Shown: positions 24,809 through 34,800, counted from the first letter of the stretch. The stretch: 64,000 bases of DNA from Lewinellaceae bacterium (GCA_020636215.1 JACJYG010000005.1:248001-312000), one strand, 5' to 3'. Notes: generated from the sequence alone by a model not told the origin. Made by a program: numbers and translations.

Positions 24809-27263
24809 TCTGATCTCTCATCCGCACCAGCCGCTCTCCAAGCATTTGGGAGAAGTGGATAACATTTCTGCTCAGGCTTTGAACGCCAAGTTTATTGCCA
24901 GCTCTTTTGCTTCGGCCGAACAACTGGAATTCTGGCGGCGCCTGCTTGTATATTTCCACGATTTCGGAAAGTCAACGGCTTTTTTCCAGCACAAAATTAT
25001 TAAAGCGGTCTATGAGGAGAATCCGGACATGAAGGGTATAAATGCAGATTATGTCCAAAATTTTTACCAAACCATTTCCCGTTTCGAGATCGAAGAAGAG
25101 CTGGCTGACGATTCTCGCCTCGGATCTCATGCTGAACTGGGGGCTTTTGTGCAGCAAGCAAATCTTAAGGACGAGCCAATTTTACATCGGTCTATTCTCT
25201 TGGAAATAGTCAAGCGGCACCATGGAGATTTACACAATTTTGGGGAGGATGAATTTCTGCTTGATCTTCCACGGGAGCGTCAATTAATCAAACAGTGGGA
25301 AAAGGCGGATAAAGAAGATTACTACCGGATTATCGAAAACTTTGGTTTTTCTCTAACTCAGGAGATTAATCCTTTACTTACTTCCTATGGCAATGCCCGT
25401 ATGATCAGGAAGCTGAACAAGGAATTGCCCGCGCCGGATATACAGCCTTATGTATTAACGCTTTTCCTGTTCTCACTTCTCCTGGCTGCCGATAAAGGAG
25501 ATATGATGCTTAACATCCGGGAAGGCATCGGGGGGGGGCACTTATTCGATTCTAATGCCGTCTCCAGTTTTAAAAAGAAGGAATTCGGGGATAAGACTTC
25601 CAAGCCGATCGACCTTATCAGAGAAGAGGCTTACCAGCGAGTTGAGCAAAATATACTGAAATATAAAGCTTCCCCTTTCTATTCTATTACTTTACCAACT
25701 GGATTGGGAAAAACCTTGACGGCTTTCAATGCTGCGTTGAAGCTACAAAATTCGTTGGCAGAAGAATACCGGGAAATGGGGTACTCTACGATCCCACGAA
25801 TTATTTATTGCCTTCCATTTACTTCGGTTATCGATCAGAATGCGCTGATCCTGGAAAAGATCCTTGCTGTTATTGGAATACCTGATGGCTATCTGGCGAG
25901 GCACCATTATTTGTCAGATTGGCCGGAAAAGAAGGAACAAAACGACCACTTGGCTGATTCGGAAAAAGAGTATTTCACTGAAGGATGGGAATACCCTTTC
26001 ACTGTTACCACCTTTGTTCAATTGTTGGAGACCCTTTTCTCCAACCGTAACCGGAAATTGCGAAAATTTCACAATCTGGCCAACGCTATTATCATTCTAG
26101 ATGAGATTCAGAACATACCAGCAAAGTACTTTGAAACGGTTGAAACGATGTTTAAAGCATTGTATGACTACTTTAATACCCGTTTCATCTTCGTTACTGC
26201 AACTCAACCATTCTTGATCTCAGGTAGTGAGGTCTTAGAATTAACAGATCCAACTCGAGAACGCACACGCGAGTTTTTTACAGGTATGGATCGCATCACA
26301 CTTGATCTTTCCCTATGGAAACAAGGAACCTTGCCACTTGAGGAGTTAACTGCCTGTTTTCAGAAATCCATTGCTGAAAGCAGGGGCCAATCTTTTTTAT
26401 TCATTCTAAACAAAGTGAAAGACTCCCAGGAAGTTTTCAAACGGCTTAAGGATCAAAACCCAGACGCGGAACTGGAATATCTGTCAGCAGCGGTGTTACC
26501 GGTTTTACGGAAAGAACGAATTGAAAAGATTAAAAATCCTCCGAAAGATAAACAACTGATTGTGGTGACTACCCAGGTAGTAGAAGCCGGCGTGGACATT
26601 GACCTGGATATTGTCTACCGTGATTTGGCCCCTTTGGATAGCATCAACCAATCGGCCGGAAGATGTAACCGAAACGGGATAAAAGGGAAAGGGGAAGTAC
26701 GGTTATTTGCAAGTGAGAAAGGCAACAGTATTTATGACAAGGTTTTGATCAATATTACAGAAGACGTGTTGAACCGAGGGATTGAAAGAGTTGGGAACGT
26801 CCGGGTGCCGGAAAGCGAATTCTTTTTTTTAAATGAAGCATATGCCAAAGAAATCAGGACAAAGATAGCTGACCAGAACGCTCATTCACAGATTATTGAT
26901 TGGATGAAAAACATGCAATTTGAAAGCGTTGATAAAAATTTTAAACTGATCGATCAGCAATTAAACCGATATAGTGTCTTCATTGATTACTGCGAAGAAT
27001 CGAATCTTATCTGGCAGGAATATCAACAGATAAGAGGAATAAAAGACCGGTGGGATCGGAAAAAAGAACTCCGGAAATTAAGGCCCCGCCTTTTACAATA
27101 TGTTGTGCAGTTTCCGGAAAAAGCCTTGCCGGTCCATTTTCAAAAAGAAGAGCGCTCCTTCATTTATCTCGGCAAAGAGGAATATCCATTGTATTACAGT
27201 TTGGAAACTGGATATGGGGTTTATGAAGAACCCGGAACAAATCAAGCTGTAATTGTTGACTAA
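24792..27263 (+). CDS. cas3: Cas3 helicase-nuclease with N-terminal HD domain
   Basis: 823 residues. HD nuclease: H18, then HD at 56-57 in LLVYFHDFGKSTAFFQH, then H-rich RHHGDLH near 140. Helicase core: Walker A LPTGLGKT at about 300-307, DEIQ box (IIILDEIQNIP) near 437, TATQP motif III near 475, motif V QVVEAGVDIDLD near 597 and motif VI SAGRCNRNG near 620. This is the single-chain Cas3 (HD plus helicase) that is recruited by Cascade and degrades the target. It overlaps cas5 and is followed at 12 bp by cas6. All catalytic motifs are present. Confidence 0.93.
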   Translation: MSSYSNLISHPHQPLSKHLGEVDNISAQALNAKFIASSFASAEQLEFWRRLLVYFHDFGKSTAFFQHKIIKAVYEENPDMKGINADYVQNFYQTISRFEIEEELADDSRLGSHAELGAFVQQANLKDEPILHRSILLEIVKRHHGDLHNFGEDEFLLDLPRERQLIKQWEKADKEDYYRIIENFGFSLTQEINPLLTSYGNARMIRKLNKELPAPDIQPYVLTLFLFSLLLAADKGDMMLNIREGIGGGHLFDSNAVSSFKKKEFGDKTSKPIDLIREEAYQRVEQNILKYKASPFYSITLPTGLGKTLTAFNAALKLQNSLAEEYREMGYSTIPRIIYCLPFTSVIDQNALILEKILAVIGIPDGYLARHHYLSDWPEKKEQNDHLADSEKEYFTEGWEYPFTVTTFVQLLETLFSNRNRKLRKFHNLANAIIILDEIQNIPAKYFETVETMFKALYDYFNTRFIFVTATQPFLISGSEVLELTDPTRERTREFFTGMDRITLDLSLWKQGTLPLEELTACFQKSIAESRGQSFLFILNKVKDSQEVFKRLKDQNPDAELEYLSAAVLPVLRKERIEKIKNPPKDKQLIVVTTQVVEAGVDIDLDIVYRDLAPLDSINQSAGRCNRNGIKGKGEVRLFASEKGNSIYDKVLINITEDVLNRGIERVGNVRVPESEFFFLNEAYAKEIRTKIADQNAHSQIIDWMKNMQFESVDKNFKLIDQQLNRYSVFIDYCEESNLIWQEYQQIRGIKDRWDRKKELRKLRPRLLQYVVQFPEKALPVHFQKEERSFIYLGKEEYPLYYSLETGYGVYEEPGTNQAVIVD

Positions 27264-27275
27264 CCCCCTACCCCC

Positions 27276-27941
27276 ATGCCCAAAATCACCCACCTCACCT
27301 TCCCCGAGCTCAACCTTCCTACCCGCAGCGCCCATCACCTGCGCGGTTATTTCGGACGCCTGTTCCAGGAGCACAGCCCCTTGCTGCACAACCACCTGGA
27401 GGGCGGCGGCTTGCGGTACGCCTATCCGCTAGTACAGTACAAGGTGCTGGATGGCCTGCCCGTGCTGGTGGGCGTCGGCGAAGGCGCCGAATTGATGCTG
27501 GATCTGTTCCTGCGCGTCCAGGAACTGGATATCGAAGGCCGTATTTATCCTTTGAACCATAAAGGGCTGAAGTGTGAGGAGGCGGAAGCCGGTTATTCCG
27601 AAAGCCTGCACACTTATACCTTCCGCACCTTGTGGATGGCCCTCAATCAGGCTAACTACGCCAGGTTTATTCAATTGCCTGAAGCGGGGCGCCGGCCAGA
27701 GCTTGAACGCCTGCTACGAGGGCATATCCTGGCCGCCTTCAAAGGAATGGGCGTTTGGCTGGAACCGGAGCAGCGCATCCTGGCGCAGGTGCAGCTGCGC
27801 CAGAAGGAAACCCGCTTCAAAGACCAGCGCATGATCGCTTTCGAAGGGCAATTTACCACCAATGCAGTGTTGCCGAGGTGGATTGGCATTGGCAAAGCAG
27901 TATCGAGAGGATTTGGGACGGTGGAACGGGTGGGAGATTAA
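27276..27941 (+). CDS. cas6: Cas6, crRNA-processing endonuclease
   Basis: 221 residues. The C-terminus PRWIGIGKAVSRGFGTVERV contains the glycine-rich G-x-G-x(4)-G-F-G loop of Cas6 proteins, and the N-terminal half (LPTRSAHHLRGYFGRLFQEH) has histidines in the region expected for catalysis. It should cut the repeat 8 nt before its 3' end, leaving the ATTGAAAC handle. The gene is markedly more GC-rich than cas8-cas3 and resembles cas1-cas2-cas4 in composition. It follows cas3 at 12 bp, closing the interference part of the locus. Next comes a cassette with its own promoter. Confidence 0.85.
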   Translation: MPKITHLTFPELNLPTRSAHHLRGYFGRLFQEHSPLLHNHLEGGGLRYAYPLVQYKVLDGLPVLVGVGEGAELMLDLFLRVQELDIEGRIYPLNHKGLKCEEAEAGYSESLHTYTFRTLWMALNQANYARFIQLPEAGRRPELERLLRGHILAAFKGMGVWLEPEQRILAQVQLRQKETRFKDQRMIAFEGQFTTNAVLPRWIGIGKAVSRGFGTVERVGD

Positions 27942-27971
27942 GAGAAGATAGCTCGGGTCCTTAAAAAACAA

Positions 27972-27993
27972 TTGGTTATATTTCGTACTTTTG
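27972..27993 (+). promoter_or_regulatory. Promoter candidate of the inserted AAA ATPase gene
   Basis: TACTTTTG at 27986-27993 fits the TAnnTTTG -7 box, 14 bp before the ATG at 28007. The TTG at 27972-27974 is closer than the usual spacing (11 bp), so only the -7 box is well supported. A separate promoter within the cas locus supports the idea that the ATPase gene arrived as a cassette. Confidence 0.35.
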
Positions 27994-28006
27994 AAAGGCG
28001 TCTGAA

Positions 28007-29170
28007 ATGAACAGTAAAGTGTCTATGAACCAACAAAGCCGAATAAAACTGGATTCGATAACTCTACACGGATTCAAGTCAATCAACAGCGATGGGCAAA
28101 CCATTTACTTTGGAGATATTACGGTCCTTCTGGGCGCCAATGGGGCTGGAAAAAGCAATCTTGTCTCCTTTTTCTCCATGCTGAATTATATGATGACGGG
28201 TTCCCTGCAAACGTATATTGGTGAAAGTGGGTTTGCAGAGGCTTTATTGTATTATGGGGCCAAGGTTACCAACAGGATAGAGTCCACCATTCGCTTCTCA
28301 AACAACCAGGAAATGGATAAGTATCATTTCAACTTGTCTCATGCTGTGGGAGATACTTTGATATTCACGAATGAGGCCTTGTCCTATTGGAAAAAAGGCA
28401 AAGAAAAACCGCTTGAATATTCTCTTTCCCCCGGCTCAAAAGAATCAGGGTTGCTTGCTGAAATTAAACAGAAGGATAACAAGTCCAAAACCAGTAGAAT
28501 AATTTATAGATTACTGAGGAATTGTCAGGTCTTTCAGTTTCATGATACTTCCAAAACCTCAAAGATCAGAAGCAAGGGATACATAAATGACAACAGGTTC
28601 CTTAGGAGTGACGGTGGCAACCTTGCCGCCTTTTTGTATGCCATGAAAAATAAGGAAGGCGGGGAAAGGTATTATCGAAGGATCATCCGCCATATTCAAC
28701 AGATCATGCCTCAATTCCAGGATTTTGAATTAGAACCAAGCCTCCTGAATAAAGATTACGTCATGCTGAATTGGTATGAAACAGGCGCGGATTATTTGTT
28801 TGGCCCTCATCAGTTGTCGGATGGCTCTTTAAGGTTTATGGCTCTAGCTACTTTGCTTTTGCAGCCGCCTGAAGCCCTTCCTTCCGTGATCATCCTGGAC
28901 GAACCGGAACTGGGTTTGCACCCTTCGGCTATCTCTATTTTGGCGGGAATGGTCAAGCAGGCCAGCCGGAAATGCCAGGTCGTGATGGCTACTCAATCCC
29001 AAAGGTTAGTCGACGAATTCGAAGCAGGGAATATTGTGGTTGCAGAGCGAAATGAAGCTGGAAATTACAGCGAATTTAAGCAACTGAAAGAAGAAAAACT
29101 GATAGAGTGGCTGGAAAGATACAGCTTGAGCGAACTTTGGGAGAAAAACGTTTTGGGTGGTCAGCCATGA
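28007..29170 (+). CDS. AAA (RecF/OLD-like) ATPase inserted between cas6 and cas1
   Basis: 387 residues of the AAA_21/RecF-like ABC ATPase fold. Walker A is LLGANGAGKSNL (about 41-52) and Walker B is VIILDEPELGLHP (about 293-305), with the ABC signature LSDGSLRFM before it (about 268-276) and ATQSQRLVDEF at about 327. Such ATPases pair with TOPRIM-like nucleases such as DUF4276 in two-gene modules that are often defence-related. Here the stop overlaps the next start (ATGA), and that partner is broken. It is lower in GC than cas6 and cas1 on either side. It is intact. It may act with CRISPR-Cas, or simply have landed there. Confidence 0.8.
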   Translation: MNSKVSMNQQSRIKLDSITLHGFKSINSDGQTIYFGDITVLLGANGAGKSNLVSFFSMLNYMMTGSLQTYIGESGFAEALLYYGAKVTNRIESTIRFSNNQEMDKYHFNLSHAVGDTLIFTNEALSYWKKGKEKPLEYSLSPGSKESGLLAEIKQKDNKSKTSRIIYRLLRNCQVFQFHDTSKTSKIRSKGYINDNRFLRSDGGNLAAFLYAMKNKEGGERYYRRIIRHIQQIMPQFQDFELEPSLLNKDYVMLNWYETGADYLFGPHQLSDGSLRFMALATLLLQPPEALPSVIILDEPELGLHPSAISILAGMVKQASRKCQVVMATQSQRLVDEFEAGNIVVAERNEAGNYSEFKQLKEEKLIEWLERYSLSELWEKNVLGGQP

Positions 29171-29713
29171 GTTTTATCCGGTTAAATATCACAGCCGAAG
29201 GCCAGACGGAAGAGCGCTTCGTGAAGGAAGTCTTGTGCCCTCATTTAGTCGCCTTCCGGGTTTCCGCCGATGTAAGGAGGGTTCTTACCAGCAAGGATAA
29301 GATAAAATCTTACCGAGGCGGGTTGTTAAGCTATGGCAAGGCCAAAAAAGATATTCAAACCTGGCTCAAAGAAGATAACAGCAGAGAAGCCCGCTTTTCC
29401 ACCATGTTTGACCTCTATGCCCTTCCAAATGATTTTCCGGGTTTCCAAGAGACTCAGCGATTTCGCGATCCATACACAAAGGCTGGACCTGGAGGAACAA
29501 TTAGCCAGGGTGGACAACAACCCGGAACTGATCAATGAAGGCAGAGAGACGGCGCCTTCGAAACGAATTATCAAGCTCATCCCTGAATATGACAAAGTCA
29601 GTGTTGGAGCTGATATTGCGGCAATCAATGGGGTAGAGTTTCTAAAGAAGAAATGCAGGCATTTCAACGATTGGATAACTATCCTCGAAAATTTAGCACC
29701 CAGCGAAGATTGA
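29167..29713 (+). pseudogene. DUF4276 (TOPRIM-like) nuclease partner, internally deleted
   Basis: ATG at 29167 overlaps the ATPase stop. The first frame reads MSFIRLNITAEGQTEERFVK to FDLYALPNDFPGFQE and DPYTK, matching the N-terminal half of DUF4276. The continuation switches frame near 29480 to LDLEEQLARVDNNPELINEG, then RETAPSKRIIKLIPEYDKVS, the family C-terminus. The middle part with the conserved IQLHEFEALLF segment, including a catalytic Glu, is absent (about 50-60 residues). So the gene carries both a deletion and a frameshift and should give no active nuclease. Confidence 0.75.
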
Positions 29714-29728
29714 CGCTAGTTGTCACTG
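29711..29728. promoter_or_regulatory. Palindromic operator candidate upstream of cas1
   Basis: TGAC (29711-29714), 7-bp centre, GTCA (29722-29725), then CTG. It matches the copy at 21256-21273 at 17 of 18 bases. It overlaps the stop of the DUF4276 remnant and lies about 32 bp before the cas1 start. A shared site would let one regulator control interference and adaptation genes together. Confidence 0.45.
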
Positions 29729-29759
29729 CCCTACTTTACCTTGCCGGCAAAAAGCCCTC

Positions 29760-30755
29760 ATGCAATTATACCTCAACACCTACGGCGTGTATCTCCACGT
29801 CAAAGACGCGCTGTTTGAAGTGCGGATGCCGCAGGACGGCGGCGGCCATCAAAAGCATCATTTTGCCGCACAGAAGGTCACTTCTATTATTATGACCACC
29901 TCCGGCGCGCTGAGCACCGACGCCATCCGATTGGCTTTACAAAACAATATCGACATCATCTTCGCCGACAGCAGCGGCTTTCCGCTGGGGCGCGTCTGGC
30001 ACAGCAAGTTGGGCAGCACTACGAAGATCCGCAAGCGTCAACTGGAAGCCAGTATCGGGCCGGAAGGGGTGCGCTGGACCATACAGTGGTTGGCGGCCAA
30101 ATTGGACAATCAGATCGAACTCATTAAAAACCTCAAGAAACACCGGGCCAGGATGGGGGATTTCCTGGACGAAAAAGCCGCTAAAATTGAGAACCTCCGC
30201 CAAAGTATGCGCCTGCAGGAGGAAGCGCCATCCGTTGATACTATTGCCGAGACCCTGCGCGGCCTGGAGGGCGCCGCCGGCCGGTTGTATTTTGAAACCC
30301 TCAGCCAGGCTCTGCCTCCGGAATCCCGCTTCACCGGTAGAAGCTTCCGGCCCGCTCAGGACCCTTTCAATGCTTTTCTCAACTATGGCTACGGCGTCCT
30401 GTACAGCCGTGTGGAAAAAGCGTTGATGATCGCCGGGCTGGATCCCTACGTCGGTTTCCTGCATCGCGATGACTACAATCAGAAGAGTATGGTCTTTGAT
30501 TTTATCGAACCTTACCGCATCCATGTGGAAACGGTGGTGTTTCGCTTGTTCAGCGCCAAAAAGGTGAATCAGGCGCATACCGCGTCCCTCGCCAATGGCG
30601 TCACCCTGGTTAAGGAAGGCAAGCAATTGCTGATCGAAAAGCTCAACGATTATCTGGAAGTGCAGACGATCCGCTACAATGGCCGCAACCAAAGCCGTGG
30701 CAACGGCCTGCAGATGGACGCCCACCGCTTTGCCAACGAATTGATTGGAAAGTAA
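29760..30755 (+). CDS. cas1: Cas1 integrase
   Basis: 331 residues. It inserts new spacers with Cas2. Starts MQLYLNTYGVYLHVKDALFE (ATG at 29760). Catalytic residues: Glu in LEGAAGRLYFETL (about 169), His in GFLHRDDYNQ (about 235), and the acidic residue in VFDFIEPYR (about 247-250). The surrounding sequence, LNYGYGVLYSRVEKALMIAG, is the standard Cas1 helix. It is GC-rich like cas6, and followed at 6 bp by cas2. All active-site residues are present. Confidence 0.93.
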   Translation: MQLYLNTYGVYLHVKDALFEVRMPQDGGGHQKHHFAAQKVTSIIMTTSGALSTDAIRLALQNNIDIIFADSSGFPLGRVWHSKLGSTTKIRKRQLEASIGPEGVRWTIQWLAAKLDNQIELIKNLKKHRARMGDFLDEKAAKIENLRQSMRLQEEAPSVDTIAETLRGLEGAAGRLYFETLSQALPPESRFTGRSFRPAQDPFNAFLNYGYGVLYSRVEKALMIAGLDPYVGFLHRDDYNQKSMVFDFIEPYRIHVETVVFRLFSAKKVNQAHTASLANGVTLVKEGKQLLIEKLNDYLEVQTIRYNGRNQSRGNGLQMDAHRFANELIGK

Positions 30756-30761
30756 AAGCTT

Positions 30762-31052
30762 ATGATCTGCTGGGTATTATACGACATCGAAAACGACCGC
30801 GCCCGCACTAAGGCAGCTAAATGCTGCAAGCAGGCGGGCTTGTACCGGGTGCAGCTTTCGGTTTTTCTGGGGGAGATCAGCACTACCGGGAAGGACGCCT
30901 TGCAACTGCAATTGGAAGAATTGATCAATCCGGATAAAGACAAGGCGTATATTTTTTCCATGTCGCGGGACGAACTGCGACAAACGGCCTTGCTGGGGCA
31001 GGCCTTTGATAAGAAACTGGTTTCCGGACAGGTAAAAGCATTATTCTTATGA
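30762..31052 (+). CDS. cas2: Cas2, adaptation subunit
   Basis: 96 residues with the ferredoxin-like start ICWVLYDIENDRARTKAAKC, which has the Asp of the YDI-x-(N/D) motif, then LYRVQLSVFLGEIS. It dimerises and bridges two Cas1 dimers. ATG at 30762 is 6 bp after cas1; the end overlaps the cas4 start by 4 bp (ATGA). Length is normal. Confidence 0.9.
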   Translation: MICWVLYDIENDRARTKAAKCCKQAGLYRVQLSVFLGEISTTGKDALQLQLEELINPDKDKAYIFSMSRDELRQTALLGQAFDKKLVSGQVKALFL

Positions 31053-31624
31053 TCAGTATTACGCCATCTCATATCATCCAGTATTTGTACTGTCCGCGCT
31101 TCACTTATTTCGAGTACGTGCTGGCCATCCCACAATATGAAACCCGCCATTACAAGGTGATGCGGGGCCGCCACTTGCACGATGAGCGCCTGGAGCAAAA
31201 CAAAGGCTACCTCCGCAAGCGCCTGGGGGTGGTGCGGCGTTATGACGACCAGTATCTCACCAATCCATTGTTGCGTGGCCGGGTGGATGAAGTGCTGGAA
31301 TTACAGGATGGTACGATGGCGCCCCTGGATTACAAATTCGCGAAGTATGAGGAAAGGCTATTCAACACCTACAAAACGCAGCTCTATTGCTACGCCTGGC
31401 TGATCGAAGAAAACTTCGGCCGGTCGGTTTCGCGGGGTTACCTGGTGTACACCCGGAGCCAGAACAAGTTGGTGGAAGTGCCAGTAGAGGAAGCGGACAA
31501 AGCCGCCGTACGCGCCGCCGCCGAATCCATCCGGCGGATTATCGATGGAAATAGCTTTCCAAAAGCTACCAAATCCAAGCGGAGATGTTTAAATTGCACT
31601 TATCGTAATGTTTGCGTGCAGTGA
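31049..31624 (+). CDS. cas4: Cas4, prespacer-trimming exonuclease
   Basis: 191 residues of the RecB-like family. Cys15 (QYLYCPRF) and Cys180, Cys183 and Cys189 (RCLNCTYRNVC) are the four Fe-S ligands. RGRVDEVLEL and PLDYKFAKYEER supply the PD-(D/E)XK-type acidic residues and lysine. It trims prespacers and sets PAM choice and orientation. It comes after cas1-cas2, which is the reverse of the cas4-cas1-cas2 order usual in type I-B. The stop at 31622-31624 is followed directly by the array leader. Confidence 0.9.
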   Translation: MISITPSHIIQYLYCPRFTYFEYVLAIPQYETRHYKVMRGRHLHDERLEQNKGYLRKRLGVVRRYDDQYLTNPLLRGRVDEVLELQDGTMAPLDYKFAKYEERLFNTYKTQLYCYAWLIEENFGRSVSRGYLVYTRSQNKLVEVPVEEADKAAVRAAAESIRRIIDGNSFPKATKSKRRCLNCTYRNVCVQ

Positions 31625-31650
31625 TTGGCCCTTCCGGGCGCCAATTTATT
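31624..31650 (+). terminator. Terminator-like stem-loop after cas4
   Basis: ATTGGC (31624-31629 region) pairs with GCCAAT (about 31639-31644) around a GC-rich loop, followed by TTTATTT. It would end the cas1-cas2-cas4 transcript before the array leader. Confidence 0.45.
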
Positions 31651-31822
31651 TCGGATAGCTTTGAAAGCTATCGTATCTATTTGAATTTTAGTATTTTGTG
31701 TTTTCGGAAAAGGTGTTCCAAAACCCGGAAAATGTTCTTTGACAGGCTGACGTCGTTCTGTTTTTCAGGGCTCAAAAATTGGGTTATTGTCTTGAAAATG
31801 TTTTCTTTGCAGAGAGCGACGG
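31625..31822 (+). promoter_or_regulatory. CRISPR leader
   Basis: 198 AT-rich bases between cas4 and the first repeat. A near-perfect hairpin GATAGCT, TTGAA, AGCTATC lies at 31654-31672. A promoter candidate is TTG at 31779-31781 and TTCTTTGC at 31803-31810 (21-bp gap, as at 19913), predicting a start just before the first repeat. Orientation agrees with the repeat 3' end ATTGAAAC and with degenerate repeats at the far end. Confidence 0.7.
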
Positions 31823-34800
31823 CTTCCAGAACGACTTCCACGAAAAGTAGGATTGAAACCCAAGATGACGGCGCGTTAACCGCTGCCATCAAGCAGCTTC
31901 CAGAACGACTTCCACGAAAAGTAGGATTGAAACTCCTGTTCACTATCTGTAAGGCTTAACTCAAATTGCCTTCCAGAACGACTTCCACGAAAAGTAGGAT
32001 TGAAACCTTTAGCAAGAATTGACCTGAGTTTGAAAACCGGGCTTCCAGAACGACTTCCACGAAAAGTAGGATTGAAACCAAAAGAGTTCCTGAACTGGCT
32101 AAGTACAGACTTCTTCTTCCAGAACGACTTCCACGAAAAGTAGGATTGAAACATACTTCTGGGATCAGCCCGAACCTTGGCGACGCCTTCTTCCAGAACG
32201 ACTTCCACGAAAAGTAGGATTGAAACACCCAGGGTGGTCTTTCAACATCAACAATAACGAGTTCTTCCAGAACGACTTCCACGAAAAGTAGGATTGAAAC
32301 AAAAAGCAACGCAGGATGAACCTGCACCCCCGGCCCCTTCCAGAACGACTTCCACGAAAAGTAGGATTGAAACAGCATTTCGATTGTGAACACCCCGCCA
32401 GTGCTGCCAACTTCCAGAACGACTTCCACGAAAAGTAGGATTGAAACCCGGCCGTGTCGCCTGGCTTGACAACTACCTGGTGCCTTCCAGAACGACTTCC
32501 ACGAAAAGTAGGATTGAAACCTTGGAATTAAGTGGTATGATGCGTCGGGACGGCTATTCTTCCAGAACGACTTCCACGAAAAGTAGGATTGAAACAACGT
32601 CACCTCCTTATCTGCCGTATCGCTGGAAAACGTCTTCCAGAACGACTTCCACGAAAAGTAGGATTGAAACCAACGCTGATCCTGGAACAGAAAAACCTGT
32701 TTGCCACTTCCAGAACGACTTCCACGAAAAGTAGGATTGAAACGCGGAGGTCTTCGATGGTAGCATCGGTGAGCGTTTCCTTCCAGAACGACTTCCACGA
32801 AAAGTAGGATTGAAACTAAGAATAGATTGCCGCCATCGTCCCGGCAATGGTTCTTCCAGAACGACTTCCACGAAAAGTAGGATTGAAACGGATGGGCTAT
32901 CCTTCGGACGGCTCGCGCCTCAAACTCTTCCAGAACGACTTCCACGAAAAGTAGGATTGAAACACGAAAGAGCTAATCAAGGGGCAGAAAGCTCTCGAAC
33001 TTCCAGAACGACTTCCACGAAAAGTAGGATTGAAACTAATTATGCTGGTGGCTTAGCGTCGTGTACCATGGTCTTCCAGAACGACTTCCACGAAAAGTAG
33101 GATTGAAACTTGCTGTTTTGAATTTTATATTCCGTCTCGAAAACTTCTTCCAGAACGACTTCCACGAAAAGTAGGATTGAAACCGGAATAGTGATAATTG
33201 CCGGGCTATCGTCTTAGCCCCTTCCAGAACGACTTCCACGAAAAGTAGGATTGAAACTTGACCGCCTGAGCGCCATAGGCGACACCCTGCGTCTTCCAGA
33301 ACGACTTCCACGAAAAGTAGGATTGAAACCAAATACCTTTCCCGCACTCGTCTAATTCAAAGCGGCACTTCCAGAACGACTTCCACGAAAAGTAGGATTG
33401 AAACATATACAGCTGGAGCACTGAAAAAACAGAAAACGGGCTTCCAGAACGACTTCCACGAAAAGTAGGATTGAAACTGTCCCTCAATCATTACCCTACA
33501 AACATACGTCATAACTTCCAGAACGACTTCCACGAAAAGTAGGATTGAAACTTGCCCACCGTAAGGAAGCAAACAGCCAACGCGCCATGCTTCCAGAACG
33601 ACTTCCACGAAAAGTAGGATTGAAACGGGCAATTCCTGCTTCAAGATAACACGAAAATAGACTCTTCCAGAACGACTTCCACGAAAAGTAGGATTGAAAC
33701 GTGTCCCGTCGGGGGTGATTATTGTAATCCTTGCGACTTCCAGAACGACTTCCACGAAAAGTAGGATTGAAACGCCTATCGTGTAATATCATATTGATAG
33801 GCAGCTCATTCTTCCAGAACGACTTCCACGAAAAGTAGGATTGAAACTTGGTATCCGGGCCGTCCGGGCGGGCCTGGGTTATCACTTCCAGAACGACTTC
33901 CACGAAAAGTAGGATTGAAACTTTCAGCGCAAATACTCCAGCGGGACTACCCTTAATTCCTCTTCCAGAACGACTTCCACGAAAAGTAGGATTGAAACGT
34001 AATCGACAGTATAAAGGCAGAGTACAAAGTCAAACTTCCAGAACGACTTCCACGAAAAGTAGGATTGAAACAGGAAATAAAACAATAGGGCCAGGCCGGC
34101 GAAAGTCCTTCCAGAACGACTTCCACGAAAAGTAGGATTGAAACGGCATAAAAAAGGGGCGCAACAATAGCGCCCCAAAGCTTCCAGAACGACTTCCACG
34201 AAAAGTAGGATTGAAACATGCCACAAAAACTGCAAAAGCTTAAAAACCATATTTTCTTCCAGAACGACTTCCACGAAAAGTAGGATTGAAACTTCGGTGC
34301 TTGCGCTAAGATACTGCAATATTCTTGACTTCCAGAACGACTTCCACGAAAAGTAGGATTGAAACAAATTGCCCTTCCCAAACTTGCAAAAAATTCCACA
34401 CTCTTCCAGAACGACTTCCACGAAAAGTAGGATTGAAACCATCTTAAGCCTGGATAACCGCCCTCTAGTTGCGGCACTTCCAGAACGACTTCCACGAAAA
34501 GTAGGATTGAAACCGCCTTCCTCGCTGATCGTGATACCGGGGCTTTCGGCTTCCAGAACGACTTCCACGAAAAGTAGGATTGAAACATGTCACCCCAAAA
34601 AAGGTAAATAGCAAGGGCCAAAACTTCCAGAACGACTTCCACGAAAAGTAGGATTGAAACACGCCTTCCTGAAAGGCGGTGTAATAGGTCAAAAAGCTTC
34701 CAGAACGACTTCCACGAAAAGTAGGATTGAAACATCCGGGTGGTATTTTGAAGTTTGCCCAAAACCAATCTTCCAGAACGACTTCCACGAAAAGTAGGAT

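Noticed and set aside
31620..31830. A tracrRNA-like or second array on the other strand
   Set aside because: The locus is type I-B with a Cas6, no Cas9 or Cas12 gene is present, and no anti-repeat was seen in the leader.
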